Source of the DNA: CADEEX01 sp964577955
GTDB lineage: Bacteria; Acidobacteriota; Vicinamibacteria; Vicinamibacterales; CAVVIG01
DNA length: 64,000 nt
Reading direction: 5' to 3'
Assembly: GCA_964577955.1 (NCBI GenBank)
Contig: CAZOAZ010000008.1
Span: 62,001 to 126,000, forward strand
The notes under the pieces: generated by a model
The model's database searches: none
What the model was told of the DNA's origin: nothing
Seen by the model: only the letters and a program-made list of their open reading frames with translations
Part shown: positions 1 to 8,342 of the stretch, piece by piece
Position numbering within the stretch: the first letter of the stretch is position 1
How the letters are laid out: each line of letters opens with the position of its first letter
Made by a program: the position numbers and the translations under genes

Positions 1-860
1 GCCTGGAGCACGAGCACCGTGAGCAGGCTCGATCCCGCGGTCGGCAGCGAAAACCGCAGCATGTCGCCGAGACTGCGCAGGCGCGGCGCGCGGGAGCCGT
101 CTCGCGCCGGGATCCTCGTCGTCAGCGCGCGCGCCGCGAGGATGTAGCCGGCAATCGCCGAGACGGTGACGCCAAGCGCCACGGCCAGCGCGGGCGCCAG
201 GTCGCGGATCCCGAGCGCAATCGCGATCACGAAGACGCCGGTCGTCACCCAGGTCTCGACCAGACCGCGGGAATAGAACTCGCTGGTCATGTCGAGCACG
301 CTGCGCGACGCGCCGGTGCAGACTCTCGCGACGGCCATCCCGAGCACGCCGGCCAGCATCAGCGACTCGCCGGCGGTAAACGCGTCGAGCCGGCCGGTGC
401 GCGACAGCCAGACTGCGAACGGCCAGGCGGCGGCGGTCAGCGCCGCGGCGGCAACCATCGTCGCCGCCAGCGCACGACGGAACGTCCGGCGCGCGCCGGC
501 GCGATCGCCAGCCGCCGCGTGCGGTGCGACGAGCGGGACGATCGTGCTGTCGAAGCCGAGCATCGCGCCCTTGGACAGGAGATCCAGCGCCGCGTAGGCG
601 AGCAGGAACCGGCCCAGCGACGCTTCGCCAAGGATGCGGGCGATGAGGAACGTGAAGACGCCGCGGAAGTTCGCGGCGAGGAGCACCACGAGGTTTGCGG
701 CTGCGCCGCGCGCCAGGTGATGACCGTCGTTGAGCGTGTGATCGTCTGGGCCCGCCTTCGCCAAGGCTACGGCGGGCTGGCGCCCCTCGTTCGGCAGAGC
801 TCCGGCGGATTGATCGCGGGGGGAAGGCGGTGGAGGGTCAGCGGCCGGGGCGAGACTCAC
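1..860 (-). CDS. Polysaccharide/lipid flippase-like membrane protein (partial)
   Basis: The frame is open from a GTG at 860 to the window edge, about 286 residues. The GTG overlaps the TGA of the upstream radical SAM gene (GTGA, 857-860), which decides the start. After a Pro-rich, repeat-derived cytosolic linker (residues about 1-45) come alternating hydrophobic helices and short basic loops typical of the oligosaccharide flippase / MOP superfamily (for example NLVVLLAANFRG, then RILGEASLGRFLLAYAAL). It probably moves a lipid-linked glycan or lipid across the inner membrane. Family assignment rests on helix pattern and general resemblance, not a catalytic motif. The C-terminus lies outside the window. 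Confidence 0.7.
   Translation of the reverse strand, partial: MSLAPAADPPPPSPRDQSAGALPNEGRQPAVALAKAGPDDHTLNDGHHLARGAAANLVVLLAANFRGVFTFLIARILGEASLGRFLLAYAALDLLSKGAMLGFDSTIVPLVAPHAAAGDRAGARRTFRRALAATMVAAAALTAAAWPFAVWLSRTGRLDAFTAGESLMLAGVLGMAVARVCTGASRSVLDMTSEFYSRGLVETWVTTGVFVIAIALGIRDLAPALAVALGVTVSAIAGYILAARALTTRIPARDGSRAPRLRSLGDMLRFSLPTAGSSLLTVLVLQ
753..776. repeat. Dispersed palindromic word inside the flippase gene
   Basis: The core GCCAAGGCTACGGCGG also occurs in intergenic DNA at 51247-51260 and, diverged, at 28963-29035. Here it is read in frame as part of the N-terminal linker (residues about 29-36, PAVALAKAG) of the flippase. Confidence 0.6.
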
Positions 861-1807
861 GCACCGGCCTGGGTCCGCCACTCGTCAAAGGCGGACGCGC
901 GACGCGCGCAGGCGACGGTGCACTGCGCTTCGCAGCCCTTGGCCCGATAGAACTCACGCGTGCAGTCCTCGGGGGTGTAGTCCAGCAGATCGATGCCCGG
1001 CGATCCGCGCCGCTGACTGCAGTACGACACCAGGCCGAATTCGTCGACGTAGAGATACTTCGCGCCGGCGCGGCACTTGAACGGCGACGAACCGTCGTGG
1101 AGCATGTCGCGCTCCCAGCCCTCGCCGCTCTCGTGAAAGATCGTCTTGTGGCTGGCCTTCTGCATTTCGTCGTAGGTCGCCGCGAGTTCGTCGCGCAGCA
1201 GGCCCGGACGAATCTGGCCGTTCTCGTCGTGCATCAACCCGACGGTCATGTAGAACCCGAACTCGTGCACTTCGGACACCACCTGCCGGGTCTCTTCGAT
1301 CGTCGACGATCCGAGCACCGCGTTGATCGTCACGCCAAAGGTCGCGTGATCCTTGAGCAGCTGCAGGTTCTTCTTGACCTTCGTCCAGGACTTCTGCGAC
1401 CACTCGTTCGGTTCGATGTTGTCGATGGACAGCTGCAGCATCGACAGCTTCGCGTCGTTCAGGCGGCGGATCCATTCCTTCGTGAACGGATAGCCATTCG
1501 AGATCATCGTGCAGACCATGCCGTGGCCGACGACGCGCGCGACCAGACGATCGAGCGAGGGATGCAGCAGCGGCTCGCCGCCGGTCAGCGTCACGACCAG
1601 CGTCCCGAGTTTGGCGGCGTGATCGATCCGCCGCTCGAGAAGCTCGGTGTCGACCGGCGGTGAGTGATCGTCGTACTCGAAACAGTAGCCGCAGGAGAGA
1701 TTGCAGCGCCGCGTGACGACCAGCTGCACGAGCAGCGGCCGGCGCGGCGAGGTGATCATCCTCACACCGCGCGCGAAACTGGCGACGGGACGAGCCGGGA
1801 GAAACAT
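857..1807 (-). CDS. Radical SAM enzyme with C-terminal cysteine cluster
   Basis: A 316-residue protein with the 4Fe-4S radical SAM motif CNLSCGYC (Cys35, 39, 42) and TLTGGEP for SAM binding. A C-terminal set of cysteines (CRAGAKY, YCSQRRG, CEAQC, CARR) resembles a SPASM/twitch auxiliary-cluster domain. The start is taken at ATG 1807; ATG 1759 (MITSPRR) is the alternative. The upstream extension of the frame overlaps the divergent gene at 1839 and is rejected. It is followed by the flippase through a GTGA overlap, so the two are translationally coupled. The substrate is unknown; a role in modifying a lipid headgroup or peptide is possible from context only. Confidence 0.8.
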   Translation of the reverse strand: MFLPARPVASFARGVRMITSPRRPLLVQLVVTRRCNLSCGYCFEYDDHSPPVDTELLERRIDHAAKLGTLVVTLTGGEPLLHPSLDRLVARVVGHGMVCTMISNGYPFTKEWIRRLNDAKLSMLQLSIDNIEPNEWSQKSWTKVKKNLQLLKDHATFGVTINAVLGSSTIEETRQVVSEVHEFGFYMTVGLMHDENGQIRPGLLRDELAATYDEMQKASHKTIFHESGEGWERDMLHDGSSPFKCRAGAKYLYVDEFGLVSYCSQRRGSPGIDLLDYTPEDCTREFYRAKGCEAQCTVACARRASAFDEWRTQAGA

Positions 1808-1823
1808 CCGTGGGACCGATTGG

Positions 1824-1829
1824 TATGAT
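1824..1829 (+). promoter_or_regulatory. Candidate -10 box (TATGAT) for the CDP-alcohol transferase gene
   Basis: TATGAT ends 9 nt before the ATG at 1839, in the 31-nt gap between divergent genes. There is no ribosome-binding site between, so the transcript may be leaderless. Confidence 0.4.
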
Positions 1830-1838
1830 ACCGCACCG

Positions 1839-2969
1839 ATGTTGATCGTCCCACTACCCGGTCCGGACTGCCGGCTCGTCGGCCGCTCCGCGCAGGCCCG
1901 CAATCTCCTGGTCGCCGCGCGCGTCGGCGCCGCCACGACCGGACCCGACGCGCTCGCGTCGAGCACCGCCGACCTCGCGATGCTCGTGCCGTCCACGGTT
2001 GCGCTGCACGCGTTGCTCTTCGCCGACCCGGCGTTTACCGCGCTTGCGACGCGGCTGCGTGACGCAACGAACAGCTCGCCGGTCTGGATCGACGGCACCG
2101 CCTCGGTGCTCGTTGGCCGGCCCGCGGCGCTTGTTCCCTATACCGCCAATCTGGCTGCGGCCGCGGCCTTGCCGCGCGTCGGCGTCGACCGCGATGGTCT
2201 GCTCGACCTCAGTACGGCGGCGGCGCGGCGCCACGCCGCGTGGCGGATTCTTCAGCGCACGGCGAAGAAGACCGACGGCTGGGTGTCGCGCAATTTCAAC
2301 CGTCCCATCAGCCGGCCGATCAGCTACGTCCTGCTCGCGCTCGGCCTCAACGCCGGGCACGCTTCCCTCCTGACGCTGGCCTTTGGCTTCGCCGCTGCCG
2401 CCGTCGGCGCGATTCCCGGCTATCTCCCGTGTGCGATCACCGGCATCATGTTTCAGTTCGCCTCGGTGCTCGACGGCGTGGATGGCGAAATGGCGCGCGC
2501 GACGCTGACCGAATCGGAAGCCGGCGCCCGGCTCGACACCATCGTCGATCAGTTGACGTATCTGGCCTGCTTTATCGGCGTGACGACCGGATGGGTCCGA
2601 GAAACCGGTGGCACCACGCCTTTGCTCTGGACCGTCGGTCTTACCCTCGGCCTGGTGCTGAGTCTCGTGCGCGCGGGACTCTTCGTGCGGCGGCATGCCG
2701 AGAACGCGTCGTTCGTGTTCATCGATCGGACGATCCGCCGCGCCGCCCGCGAGACCGGCCTCAGCACGCTGCGCTACGCTGCCGCGGTCTTCACGCTGCT
2801 CCGCCGCGATCTGTTCTCGATGATCTTTCTGGTGGTCGCACTGACCGGCCAGCGCGTGCTCGTGCCGGGCCTCATCGCCTTCGGCATCGTCGTCGCGAAC
2901 CTGACGTTCTCAGGACACCGGCGGGAGCTCGCCGCCGCCGCTCGCAATGAACGCCTCTCAGCCGCCTAG
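1839..2969 (+). CDS. CDP-alcohol phosphotransferase with N-terminal nucleotidyltransferase-like domain
   Basis: A 376-residue membrane protein. The C-terminal half carries the complete CDP-alcohol phosphotransferase signature D-x2-D-G-x2-A-R-x8-G-x3-D-x3-D (Asp212, 215, 233, 237) within several transmembrane helices. Residues 1-125 form a soluble domain with no GxGxR or KP nucleotidyl-transfer motif. The layout recalls the fused inositol-phosphate cytidylyltransferase/DIPP synthase, with the first domain degenerate. A separate, intact nucleotidyltransferase lies convergent at 3140-3883 and could supply the CDP-alcohol. Predicted role: transfer of a phospho-alcohol headgroup to a lipid acceptor, possibly ceramide given the neighbours. 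The ATG at 1839 is chosen because the earlier frame overlaps the radical SAM gene. Confidence 0.85.
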   Translation: MLIVPLPGPDCRLVGRSAQARNLLVAARVGAATTGPDALASSTADLAMLVPSTVALHALLFADPAFTALATRLRDATNSSPVWIDGTASVLVGRPAALVPYTANLAAAAALPRVGVDRDGLLDLSTAAARRHAAWRILQRTAKKTDGWVSRNFNRPISRPISYVLLALGLNAGHASLLTLAFGFAAAAVGAIPGYLPCAITGIMFQFASVLDGVDGEMARATLTESEAGARLDTIVDQLTYLACFIGVTTGWVRETGGTTPLLWTVGLTLGLVLSLVRAGLFVRRHAENASFVFIDRTIRRAARETGLSTLRYAAAVFTLLRRDLFSMIFLVVALTGQRVLVPGLIAFGIVVANLTFSGHRRELAAAARNERLSAA

Positions 2970-2974
2970 TCTAA

Positions 2975-3128
2975 TGGTTCGAAGGGTTCGAGAGGTTCGA
3001 AGGGTTCGAAGGGTTCGAGAGGTTCGAAGGGTTCGAGAGGTGCTGGGTTCCAGAACCTAGAACCCATCGAACCTCTCGAACCAATCGAACCTTTCGAACC
3101 CTTCGAATCTATCGAACCCCTCGAACCC
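2975..3128. repeat. Inverted array of 9-nt GGTTCGARR words (hairpin between convergent genes)
   Basis: Seven tandem 9-nt units of the type GGTTCGAAG/GGTTCGAGA are followed, after a short centre containing CCAGAACCTAG, by about six units in the opposite orientation (TCTCGAACC, AATCGAACC, TTTCGAACC). The two halves can pair into a very long imperfect hairpin between the convergent genes ending at 2969 and 3140, where it could act as a bidirectional terminator. Confidence 0.85.
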
Positions 3129-3139
3129 GCAAGAGCGCG

Positions 3140-3883
3140 TTAACGCGAAGCAAAGCGACGCGCGAGGAGCTGTTCCGCGATGTCTCGATCCGCCGGCGTA
3201 TCGACGTCGACCCATTCGATGCCCGCCACATCGGCTGACCCGAGCTGGCCCTGCGCGACGAGGTGGCGCATGCCGGATGACACACTGCGGGATGCGGGAT
3301 CGGACACCTGACGGAGCGCGTCGAAGACGGCCCGCGTCAGCACGAAGCAGCCGGCGTCGATGGCGTCCCACGGCTCGATCCCCTTGCCAATCGCGGTGAC
3401 GCGTGAACCGTTCAGGCGGACCTTGGTCGCGTCCGCGAGATCGAGATCCTCGCCCGGCATCCGATCGACGAGGACCCGGCCCGCTTCCCCGGCGGTGAGC
3501 GGCGCGGCGACGAGCTGTGACAGTGCGGTGTCGCCGAAGAGGTGATCGACCATCTGCAGGAAGAACGTCGGCGCGGCCAGCGGCTCGGCGGCGAGCAGGG
3601 AGACGCCGTTCGGCGCCGCGAAGTCGGGATTTTCGACGAACCGCACCCGCAGGCTCGGCCGCAGCCCCTCAATCGCCGCCTTGACGCGCGCGCCTTCGTA
3701 GCCGATGACGATCACCGCCTCGTGACAGCCGGCCGCAGCCGCGTGCGCCAGCGCGTGCGCAACGAGCGGAGCGCCGGCGACCGCCATGAGCGGCTTGGGC
3801 ACGTCGCCGCGCGCTTCGGACAGCCGCGAGCCGCTGCCGGCGGCGAGGATTACTGTTTGTACGACGGCGTGACGCCCGTTCAC
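3140..3883 (-). CDS. Sugar/polyol-phosphate nucleotidyltransferase (MobA/IPCT-like)
   Basis: A 247-residue soluble enzyme of the NTP_transferase fold. ILAAGSGSRLSE (residues 12-23) is the nucleotide-binding loop, DVPKPL follows, and VDHLF holds the expected metal-binding Asp. It is of the kind seen in CTP:inositol-1-phosphate or phosphocholine cytidylyltransferases. It could make a CDP-alcohol for the phosphotransferases at 1839 or 13978. The start is GTG 3883, preceded by TAAGAT six nucleotides upstream. Substrate identity (inositol-1-P, glycerol-P or other) cannot be read from sequence. Confidence 0.8.
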   Translation of the reverse strand: MNGRHAVVQTVILAAGSGSRLSEARGDVPKPLMAVAGAPLVAHALAHAAAAGCHEAVIVIGYEGARVKAAIEGLRPSLRVRFVENPDFAAPNGVSLLAAEPLAAPTFFLQMVDHLFGDTALSQLVAAPLTAGEAGRVLVDRMPGEDLDLADATKVRLNGSRVTAIGKGIEPWDAIDAGCFVLTRAVFDALRQVSDPASRSVSSGMRHLVAQGQLGSADVAGIEWVDVDTPADRDIAEQLLARRFASR

Positions 3884-3889
3884 AGGCTC

Positions 3890-3895
3890 ATCTTA
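3890..3895 (-). promoter_or_regulatory. Candidate -10 box (TAAGAT) for the nucleotidyltransferase gene
   Basis: TAAGAT lies six nucleotides before the GTG start at 3883, in the 108-nt divergent gap shared with the ACP gene. It fits the leaderless pattern seen elsewhere in the window. On the other strand TTATACA (3943-3949) may serve the acp operon. Confidence 0.35.
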
Positions 3896-3991
3896 ATACG
3901 TGGCGTGTGGTGTGACATTCGTGCTACATTCCAACACCTGACTTATACAGACGAAACCGCACGCGTCGGCGATGTGCCGCGTACGGACACG

Positions 3992-4258
3992 ATGAATCTG
4001 TCAGTCGATCGGTTCGAGCGCGAGACGATTGAAATCCTCAAACGCCTGAGCCGCCGACCGATTGCGCCGACGCGCGAGAGCGAACTGTTGGCCGACCTGG
4101 GCTTCGATTCGCTCCAGGTCCTGGAGCTTGTCGGCGAACTCGAGGACCACTTCAACATTGCCATTCCACTCAACGCGCTCACTCACATCCGCACCGTGGG
4201 GCAAATCGCGGCGGAAGTCGGTCGTCTTGTCGGCGACGAGGATTCGAAACCGTCGTGA
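3992..4258 (+). CDS. acpR: Acyl carrier protein of the sphingolipid locus
   Basis: An 88-residue acyl carrier protein. The phosphopantetheine attachment motif is GFDSLQ with Ser40, followed by the acidic helix VLELVGELEDHF. It is the first gene of a three-gene operon: its TGA overlaps the GTG of the AMP-ligase (GTGA, 4255-4258). In Caulobacter ceramide synthesis a dedicated ACP (AcpR) carries the acyl group used by serine palmitoyltransferase, and this gene occupies the matching position. The start ATG 3992 is the only one giving a normal ACP length. Confidence 0.88.
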   Translation: MNLSVDRFERETIEILKRLSRRPIAPTRESELLADLGFDSLQVLELVGELEDHFNIAIPLNALTHIRTVGQIAAEVGRLVGDEDSKPS

Positions 4259-5925
4259 CGACTGAGCGCACGCTGTGCGAAGCCCTCGTCCGCGCCGGCC
4301 AGACCGCTTCCGGCGTCACTTTCATCGAGCACGACGGGCGATCCATAGAACTTTCTTATAAGCAGCTGCTCGACCACGCATGTGTGCTCGGCGGCAGCCT
4401 CCGCGCTTCCGGCCTGCAGACCGGCGACCGCGTCGCGCTCGTGCTTCCTGAGATCAGCGCCTTCGTGCCGGCCTTCTTCGGCATTGCCGCGGCCGGCCTG
4501 GTCCCGGTCCCGCTCTGCCCGCCGGCGCAGGCCGGCGACGTGCCGACCTTCACGCGTCAGTCGCGCGAGGTGATGGCGGCCGCGCGCGCCGCGGCCGTGA
4601 TCACGTCGGCCGATCTGGCACCGCTCCTCGCGCTGCACGACATGGCGACGCAGGTCCTGGTGTTCGACGACCTGCAGACCGGCCCGGCGCTCAGCGCACC
4701 GATCCACGTGCCGATGGACGCGCCGGCGCTGCTCCAGTTCACGTCGGGTTCGACCGCGGCGCCGAAGGGCGTCGTCCTCTCGCACCGGAGCATTCACGCC
4801 AACGTCACCAGCGTCGGCGGTCCGTTCGGTCTGAACACCTCGGCCTCCGATGTCGCCGTCAGCTGGCTCCCGCTCTATCACGACATGGGACTCATCGGCA
4901 TGCTGCTCGGGGCGATCTACACGCTGGTGCCGGTCGTGCTGCTGTCGCCGGTGTTGTTCCTCAAGCGTCCGAGCAGCTGGCTCGAAGCAATCTCGAAATA
5001 CCGCGGCTCGATTTCCTTCGCACCGAACTTTGCCTACGAGCTGTGCCGGCGGCGCGTGAAGCCCTCGCAGATCGCGACTCTCGATCTGTCGTCGTGGCGA
5101 ATCGCCGGTTGCGGCGCCGAGCCGATTCGTCCCGAGTCGCTGCGGGCGTTCGCGACCCACTTCGCGCCAGCCGGATTCCGCGAGTCGAGCTTCGTCGCGA
5201 GCTACGGACTCGCCGAACACACCGTCGCCGCCACCTTTTCGCTGAACGGCCTGAAGGTCGACGTCGTCGACGCCGAGCGGCTGGTGCGCGATTCGCGCGC
5301 CGTGCCGGTCGTCAACGGCTCGCCGGCGGTCCGGCTGGTCGGCTGCGGCAAGCCCTTCCCCGGCCATGCGCTGAAGATCGTCGACGACGACTTCAACGAG
5401 CTGCCCGAACGCCACGTTGGCTCGATCCTGCTCAAGGGGCCGTCGGCCATGACCGGCTACTTCGAGAATCCGGTCGCGACCCACGAAACGATTCACGATT
5501 CGTGGCTCGAAACCGGCGACCTCGGCTACCTCGCCGACGGCGAGCTCTACGTCTGCGGCCGGACCAAGGATCTGATCATCCGGCAGGGGCGCAAGTATCA
5601 CCCGCCGGATCTCGAAGCCGCGATCGCCGACGGCGGCAGCATCCCGCTCGCCGGAATCGTCGTCTTCGGTATTTCGCACCTCGAGGACGAAGACGAGGTC
5701 GTGGCCGTCGTCGAAACGCGCGCCGCCAGCCGACGCGACGACATCACCGACTACGCCCGCCGCCGTGTCCGCGAAACCGCCGGTCTCGAGCTCGACCGCG
5801 TCATCGTCACGGCGCCAGGCACGATTCCTCGCACCACCAGCGGCAAAGTGCGCCGGGCGGAAACGCGAGCCCGCTTCGAAGCCGGCACGCTCGCCCGGTC
5901 CGCCGACGCCGCCGCCACACGGTAA
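4255..5925 (+). CDS. Fatty-acyl-AMP ligase / acyl-ACP synthetase
   Basis: A 556-residue adenylate-forming enzyme. The P-loop-like motif LQFTSGSTAAPKGV is at about residues 160-173, YGLAEH and LETGDLGY follow, and a Lys in RTTSGKVRR near the C-terminus completes the active site. It looks like the FAAL type that loads fatty acids onto an ACP. It sits between acp and spt, with a GTGA overlap upstream and a TAATG overlap downstream. This matches the acyl-ACP synthetase (AasR) of the Caulobacter ceramide cluster, so the likely reaction is fatty acid + ATP + AcpR to acyl-AcpR. Confidence 0.88.
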   Translation: MTTERTLCEALVRAGQTASGVTFIEHDGRSIELSYKQLLDHACVLGGSLRASGLQTGDRVALVLPEISAFVPAFFGIAAAGLVPVPLCPPAQAGDVPTFTRQSREVMAAARAAAVITSADLAPLLALHDMATQVLVFDDLQTGPALSAPIHVPMDAPALLQFTSGSTAAPKGVVLSHRSIHANVTSVGGPFGLNTSASDVAVSWLPLYHDMGLIGMLLGAIYTLVPVVLLSPVLFLKRPSSWLEAISKYRGSISFAPNFAYELCRRRVKPSQIATLDLSSWRIAGCGAEPIRPESLRAFATHFAPAGFRESSFVASYGLAEHTVAATFSLNGLKVDVVDAERLVRDSRAVPVVNGSPAVRLVGCGKPFPGHALKIVDDDFNELPERHVGSILLKGPSAMTGYFENPVATHETIHDSWLETGDLGYLADGELYVCGRTKDLIIRQGRKYHPPDLEAAIADGGSIPLAGIVVFGISHLEDEDEVVAVVETRAASRRDDITDYARRRVRETAGLELDRVIVTAPGTIPRTTSGKVRRAETRARFEAGTLARSADAAATR

Positions 5926-7121
5926 TGTCCCTCTTCGACAAGCTCGGGCCGATTGCCGAGCGGCTGGCCGCCTTTGGCGACGGCCCGGTGCCGTTCAGTA
6001 CGGTCATCGATCGGGTGCTGAGTCCGACCGAAGTCATGATCGGCGGCCGCCGCACGTTGCTCTGCGGCTCCAACAACTATCTCGGACTCAGCTTCCACCC
6101 GAAGGTGGTCGCGGCCGCACAAGCGGCGATCGACGAATGGGGCGCGGGTACGACCGGCTCGCGCGCCGCCAACGGCAGCTATGCCGCGCACCAACAGCTC
6201 GAACAGGCGTTCGCGCGGCTGTACGGCAAGACCCACGCGATGGTGTTCACCACGGGCTATCAGGCCAATCTCGGACTCATCGCCGGCCTCTGCGGACCCG
6301 ACGATGCGATTCTGGTCGACCTCGAAAGCCACGCGAGCATCTACGACGGCGCGCGGCTGAGCGGCGCACGGCTGTTCCAGTTCCGCCACAACTCGCCGGC
6401 GGATCTTGCACGCAAGCTGCAGAAGCAGCCCGACCCCACGTCGTGCCTCGTCGTCATCGAGGGGCTTTACTCGATCAGCGGCGACGTCGCACCGGTGGCC
6501 GAGATCGCCCGCGTCTGCCACGAGGCCGGCGCCTATCTCGTCGTCGACGAAGCCCACTCGTTCGGCGTCTACGGACCGCACGGCCTCGGCTGCGCCGAAG
6601 CGGAAGGGGCCCTCGACCAGGTCGACTTCATCGTCGGCACGTTCTCGAAGACGCTGGCCGGCGTCGGCGGCTACTGCGTGTCCTCGCACGACGCCCTCGC
6701 CCGCCTGCCGTTCGCGGCGCGGCCGTACATCTTCACCGCATCCGGTTCGCCAGCCAACATTGCCGGCGTGCACACGGCGCTCGAGATCATGCAGGCGCAT
6801 CCGGAGTTGAAGGACCGTTTGTGGGACAACGTGAAGCGTGTGCGCACCGGGCTCACCCGTGCCGGCTTCACGATTGGGCCGACCGAGTCGCCCATCGTCC
6901 CGATCGTCGTCGGCACCGCCGACCGCGCCGTCGCAATGTGGCAGGAACTGCTGCTCGCCGGCGTCTATGTCAACATCGTCCTGCCGCCGGCCTGCCGTCC
7001 GGACGCGTGTCTCCTCCGCAGCAGCTATTCGGCGGCACACACGCCTGAGCAAATCGACGAAGCGCTCCGGATCATTGAAAAGGTCGGCCGCGCGCTATCG
7101 GTTATCGACGCGGCCGCCTGA
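5925..7121 (+). CDS. spt: Serine palmitoyltransferase (alpha-oxoamine synthase)
   Basis: A 398-residue PLP enzyme of the alpha-oxoamine synthase family. VDEAHSFG (Asp208, His211) stacks and anchors PLP, and GTFSKTLAG places the Schiff-base lysine at Lys242. SNNYLGL and TGSRAANGS are typical of SPT/KBL. The ATG overlaps the TAA of the acyl-ACP synthetase (TAATG, 5923-5927), so translation is coupled. In this context it should condense L-serine with acyl-ACP/CoA to 3-ketosphinganine, the first committed step of sphingolipid synthesis. KBL or 8-amino-7-oxononanoate synthase is the alternative by family, but no threonine-catabolic or biotin genes adjoin. Confidence 0.88.
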   Translation: MSLFDKLGPIAERLAAFGDGPVPFSTVIDRVLSPTEVMIGGRRTLLCGSNNYLGLSFHPKVVAAAQAAIDEWGAGTTGSRAANGSYAAHQQLEQAFARLYGKTHAMVFTTGYQANLGLIAGLCGPDDAILVDLESHASIYDGARLSGARLFQFRHNSPADLARKLQKQPDPTSCLVVIEGLYSISGDVAPVAEIARVCHEAGAYLVVDEAHSFGVYGPHGLGCAEAEGALDQVDFIVGTFSKTLAGVGGYCVSSHDALARLPFAARPYIFTASGSPANIAGVHTALEIMQAHPELKDRLWDNVKRVRTGLTRAGFTIGPTESPIVPIVVGTADRAVAMWQELLLAGVYVNIVLPPACRPDACLLRSSYSAAHTPEQIDEALRIIEKVGRALSVIDAAA

Positions 7122-7142
7122 TACCGTATTCACGCACTTAAG

Positions 7143-7232
7143 AAAAGCGTTCACAACGAGATCGCTGAGCGCGCAGAGTCTCTTCTTGAAAAGAAACTCT
7201 GCGATCTTTGCGGTCTCAGTGTGAAAGCTTTT
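7143..7232. repeat. Long imperfect palindrome, AAAAGC..GCTTTT family, copy 1
   Basis: Outer arms AAAAGCGTTCACA and TGTGAAAGCTTTT enclose CTCTGCG/CGCAGAG words. It lies between the convergent spt and cerR genes and may terminate both. A second copy with the same arms is at 29402-29482. Confidence 0.75.
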
Positions 7233-7244
7233 GGTCAAGCGCCG

Positions 7245-8342
7245 CTAGATCCATCGTTTGTCTTTGTACCATCGGGCAGTTCTGGCGATTCCTTCTTCAA
7301 AACTCGTCGCCGCCGTGAAGCCGAGCACGTCGCGCGCGCGGTCGACCGAGCACACGAACCCTTCCGACGTGAATTCCTTGTAGCGCGAGTGATCGATCGG
7401 CAGCTCGACGCCGAGGTTCCAGGCCAGCTCGCCGGCGCTCGCGGCGAGCTTGAACAGTGTCTGCGGCAGCGACCGGGGGCGATAGGGCTTGTGCAGCACG
7501 TGCGCGAGCATCCGCAGGATGTCTTCGGTGGTCTGCGGCGTCGGATGGCCGACGAAGCAGGTCTCGCCGACCGCCTTCTCCGAGTCAGCGGCCAGCACGA
7601 TTGCCGTCGCGAGATCGCCCACGTCAATCAGCGTGAACGGCATCTCCGGGTTCGTCAGCAGGAAGAACCAGCCGCGGTTCGCCAGACGGAACAGCGGCAG
7701 AAAGCCGCGATCGCGCGGACCGTAGACGGCGCACGGCCGCAGGATGACCCATTCCGTTCGCGACTGTTCGCGGACGACCTGCTCCGCCTGCACCTTGCTG
7801 GCGCCGTACGCGTTGACCGGTTCGGACGGATCGTCCTCGCGGCGCGGCCGCGCCGGCGTACCGACGCCGCCGGCCGCCTGACTCGAGATCAGGATGACGC
7901 GGTTGCGTGTGCGATTGGCGGCATCCACGACCGCACGCGTCCCGTCGACGTTGACGCGCTTGAACCCTTGCGCGTTCTTGGCACGAATCACGCCGGCGCA
8001 GTGGACGACGACGCTGCTCAAGTGCATCGCCGCCGCGAGGCGGGACGGGTCGAGCGGCACCTCGAACACGTCGACGCCGTTCGGCAGCGGCTTCTTGTTT
8101 CCGGGCCGGACGATGGCATGAACCACCCACCCACGCGCGAGAAATGCTTCGGCCGTATGCCAGCCGACGAAACCCGTGGCGCCGGTGATGGTGACGGTTC
8201 GCTGTGGCGTACTAGAGAACCTTATCGTAGAGGCGGTAGGTCTTGTAGCGGACGGCGCCGGCGGCTTCGATGCCGGCGTTGATGGCGTCGTTGTCCTCGA
8301 GCGTCCAGGAGAGTTCGGCCCGTTTGTAGCCGGCCGCCACAC
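7245..8342 (-). CDS. cerR: NAD(P)-dependent SDR, probable ceramide reductase
   Basis: An extended short-chain dehydrogenase. GATGFVG is the Rossmann loop, YGASKVQAE holds the Tyr-x3-Lys catalytic pair, and SSQAAGG the upstream Ser. It is the last gene of the minus operon, immediately after the GNAT gene, and matches CerR of Caulobacter, which reduces the 3-keto group. The start is problematic: from the ATG at 8342 to the Rossmann loop no other ATG, GTG or TTG is in frame. Either a 43-residue Pro/Ser/Thr/Arg-rich extension overlapping the GNAT gene is translated, or a rare start (for example ATC 8189) is used, or the sequence has an error. Confidence 0.82.
   Translation of the reverse strand: MWRPATNGPNSPGRSRTTTPSTPASKPPAPSATRPTASTIRFSSTPQRTVTITGATGFVGWHTAEAFLARGWVVHAIVRPGNKKPLPNGVDVFEVPLDPSRLAAAMHLSSVVVHCAGVIRAKNAQGFKRVNVDGTRAVVDAANRTRNRVILISSQAAGGVGTPARPRREDDPSEPVNAYGASKVQAEQVVREQSRTEWVILRPCAVYGPRDRGFLPLFRLANRGWFFLLTNPEMPFTLIDVGDLATAIVLAADSEKAVGETCFVGHPTPQTTEDILRMLAHVLHKPYRPRSLPQTLFKLAASAGELAWNLGVELPIDHSRYKEFTSEGFVCSVDRARDVLGFTAATSFEEGIARTARWYKDKRWI

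Noticed and set aside
857..954. Start of the flippase further upstream
   Set aside because: The frame has a stop just upstream (TGA near 885), so GTG 860 is the first possible start.
2976..3128. tRNA-like GGTTCGAA words
   Set aside because: They resemble a T-loop but occur as tandem and inverted 9-nt units with no acceptor, D or anticodon arms.
1839..3883. Firm call of CDP-inositol/DIPP synthesis
   Set aside because: Motifs fit the IPCT/DIPPS families, but no inositol-1-phosphate synthase is in the window and the substrate residues cannot be judged by eye.
4183..5679. Long antisense frame of 498 codons opposite the AMP-ligase
   Set aside because: It is a high-GC shadow frame rich in Arg/Asp with no domain, opposite a clearly real gene. 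Many similar antisense frames were left out for the same reason.
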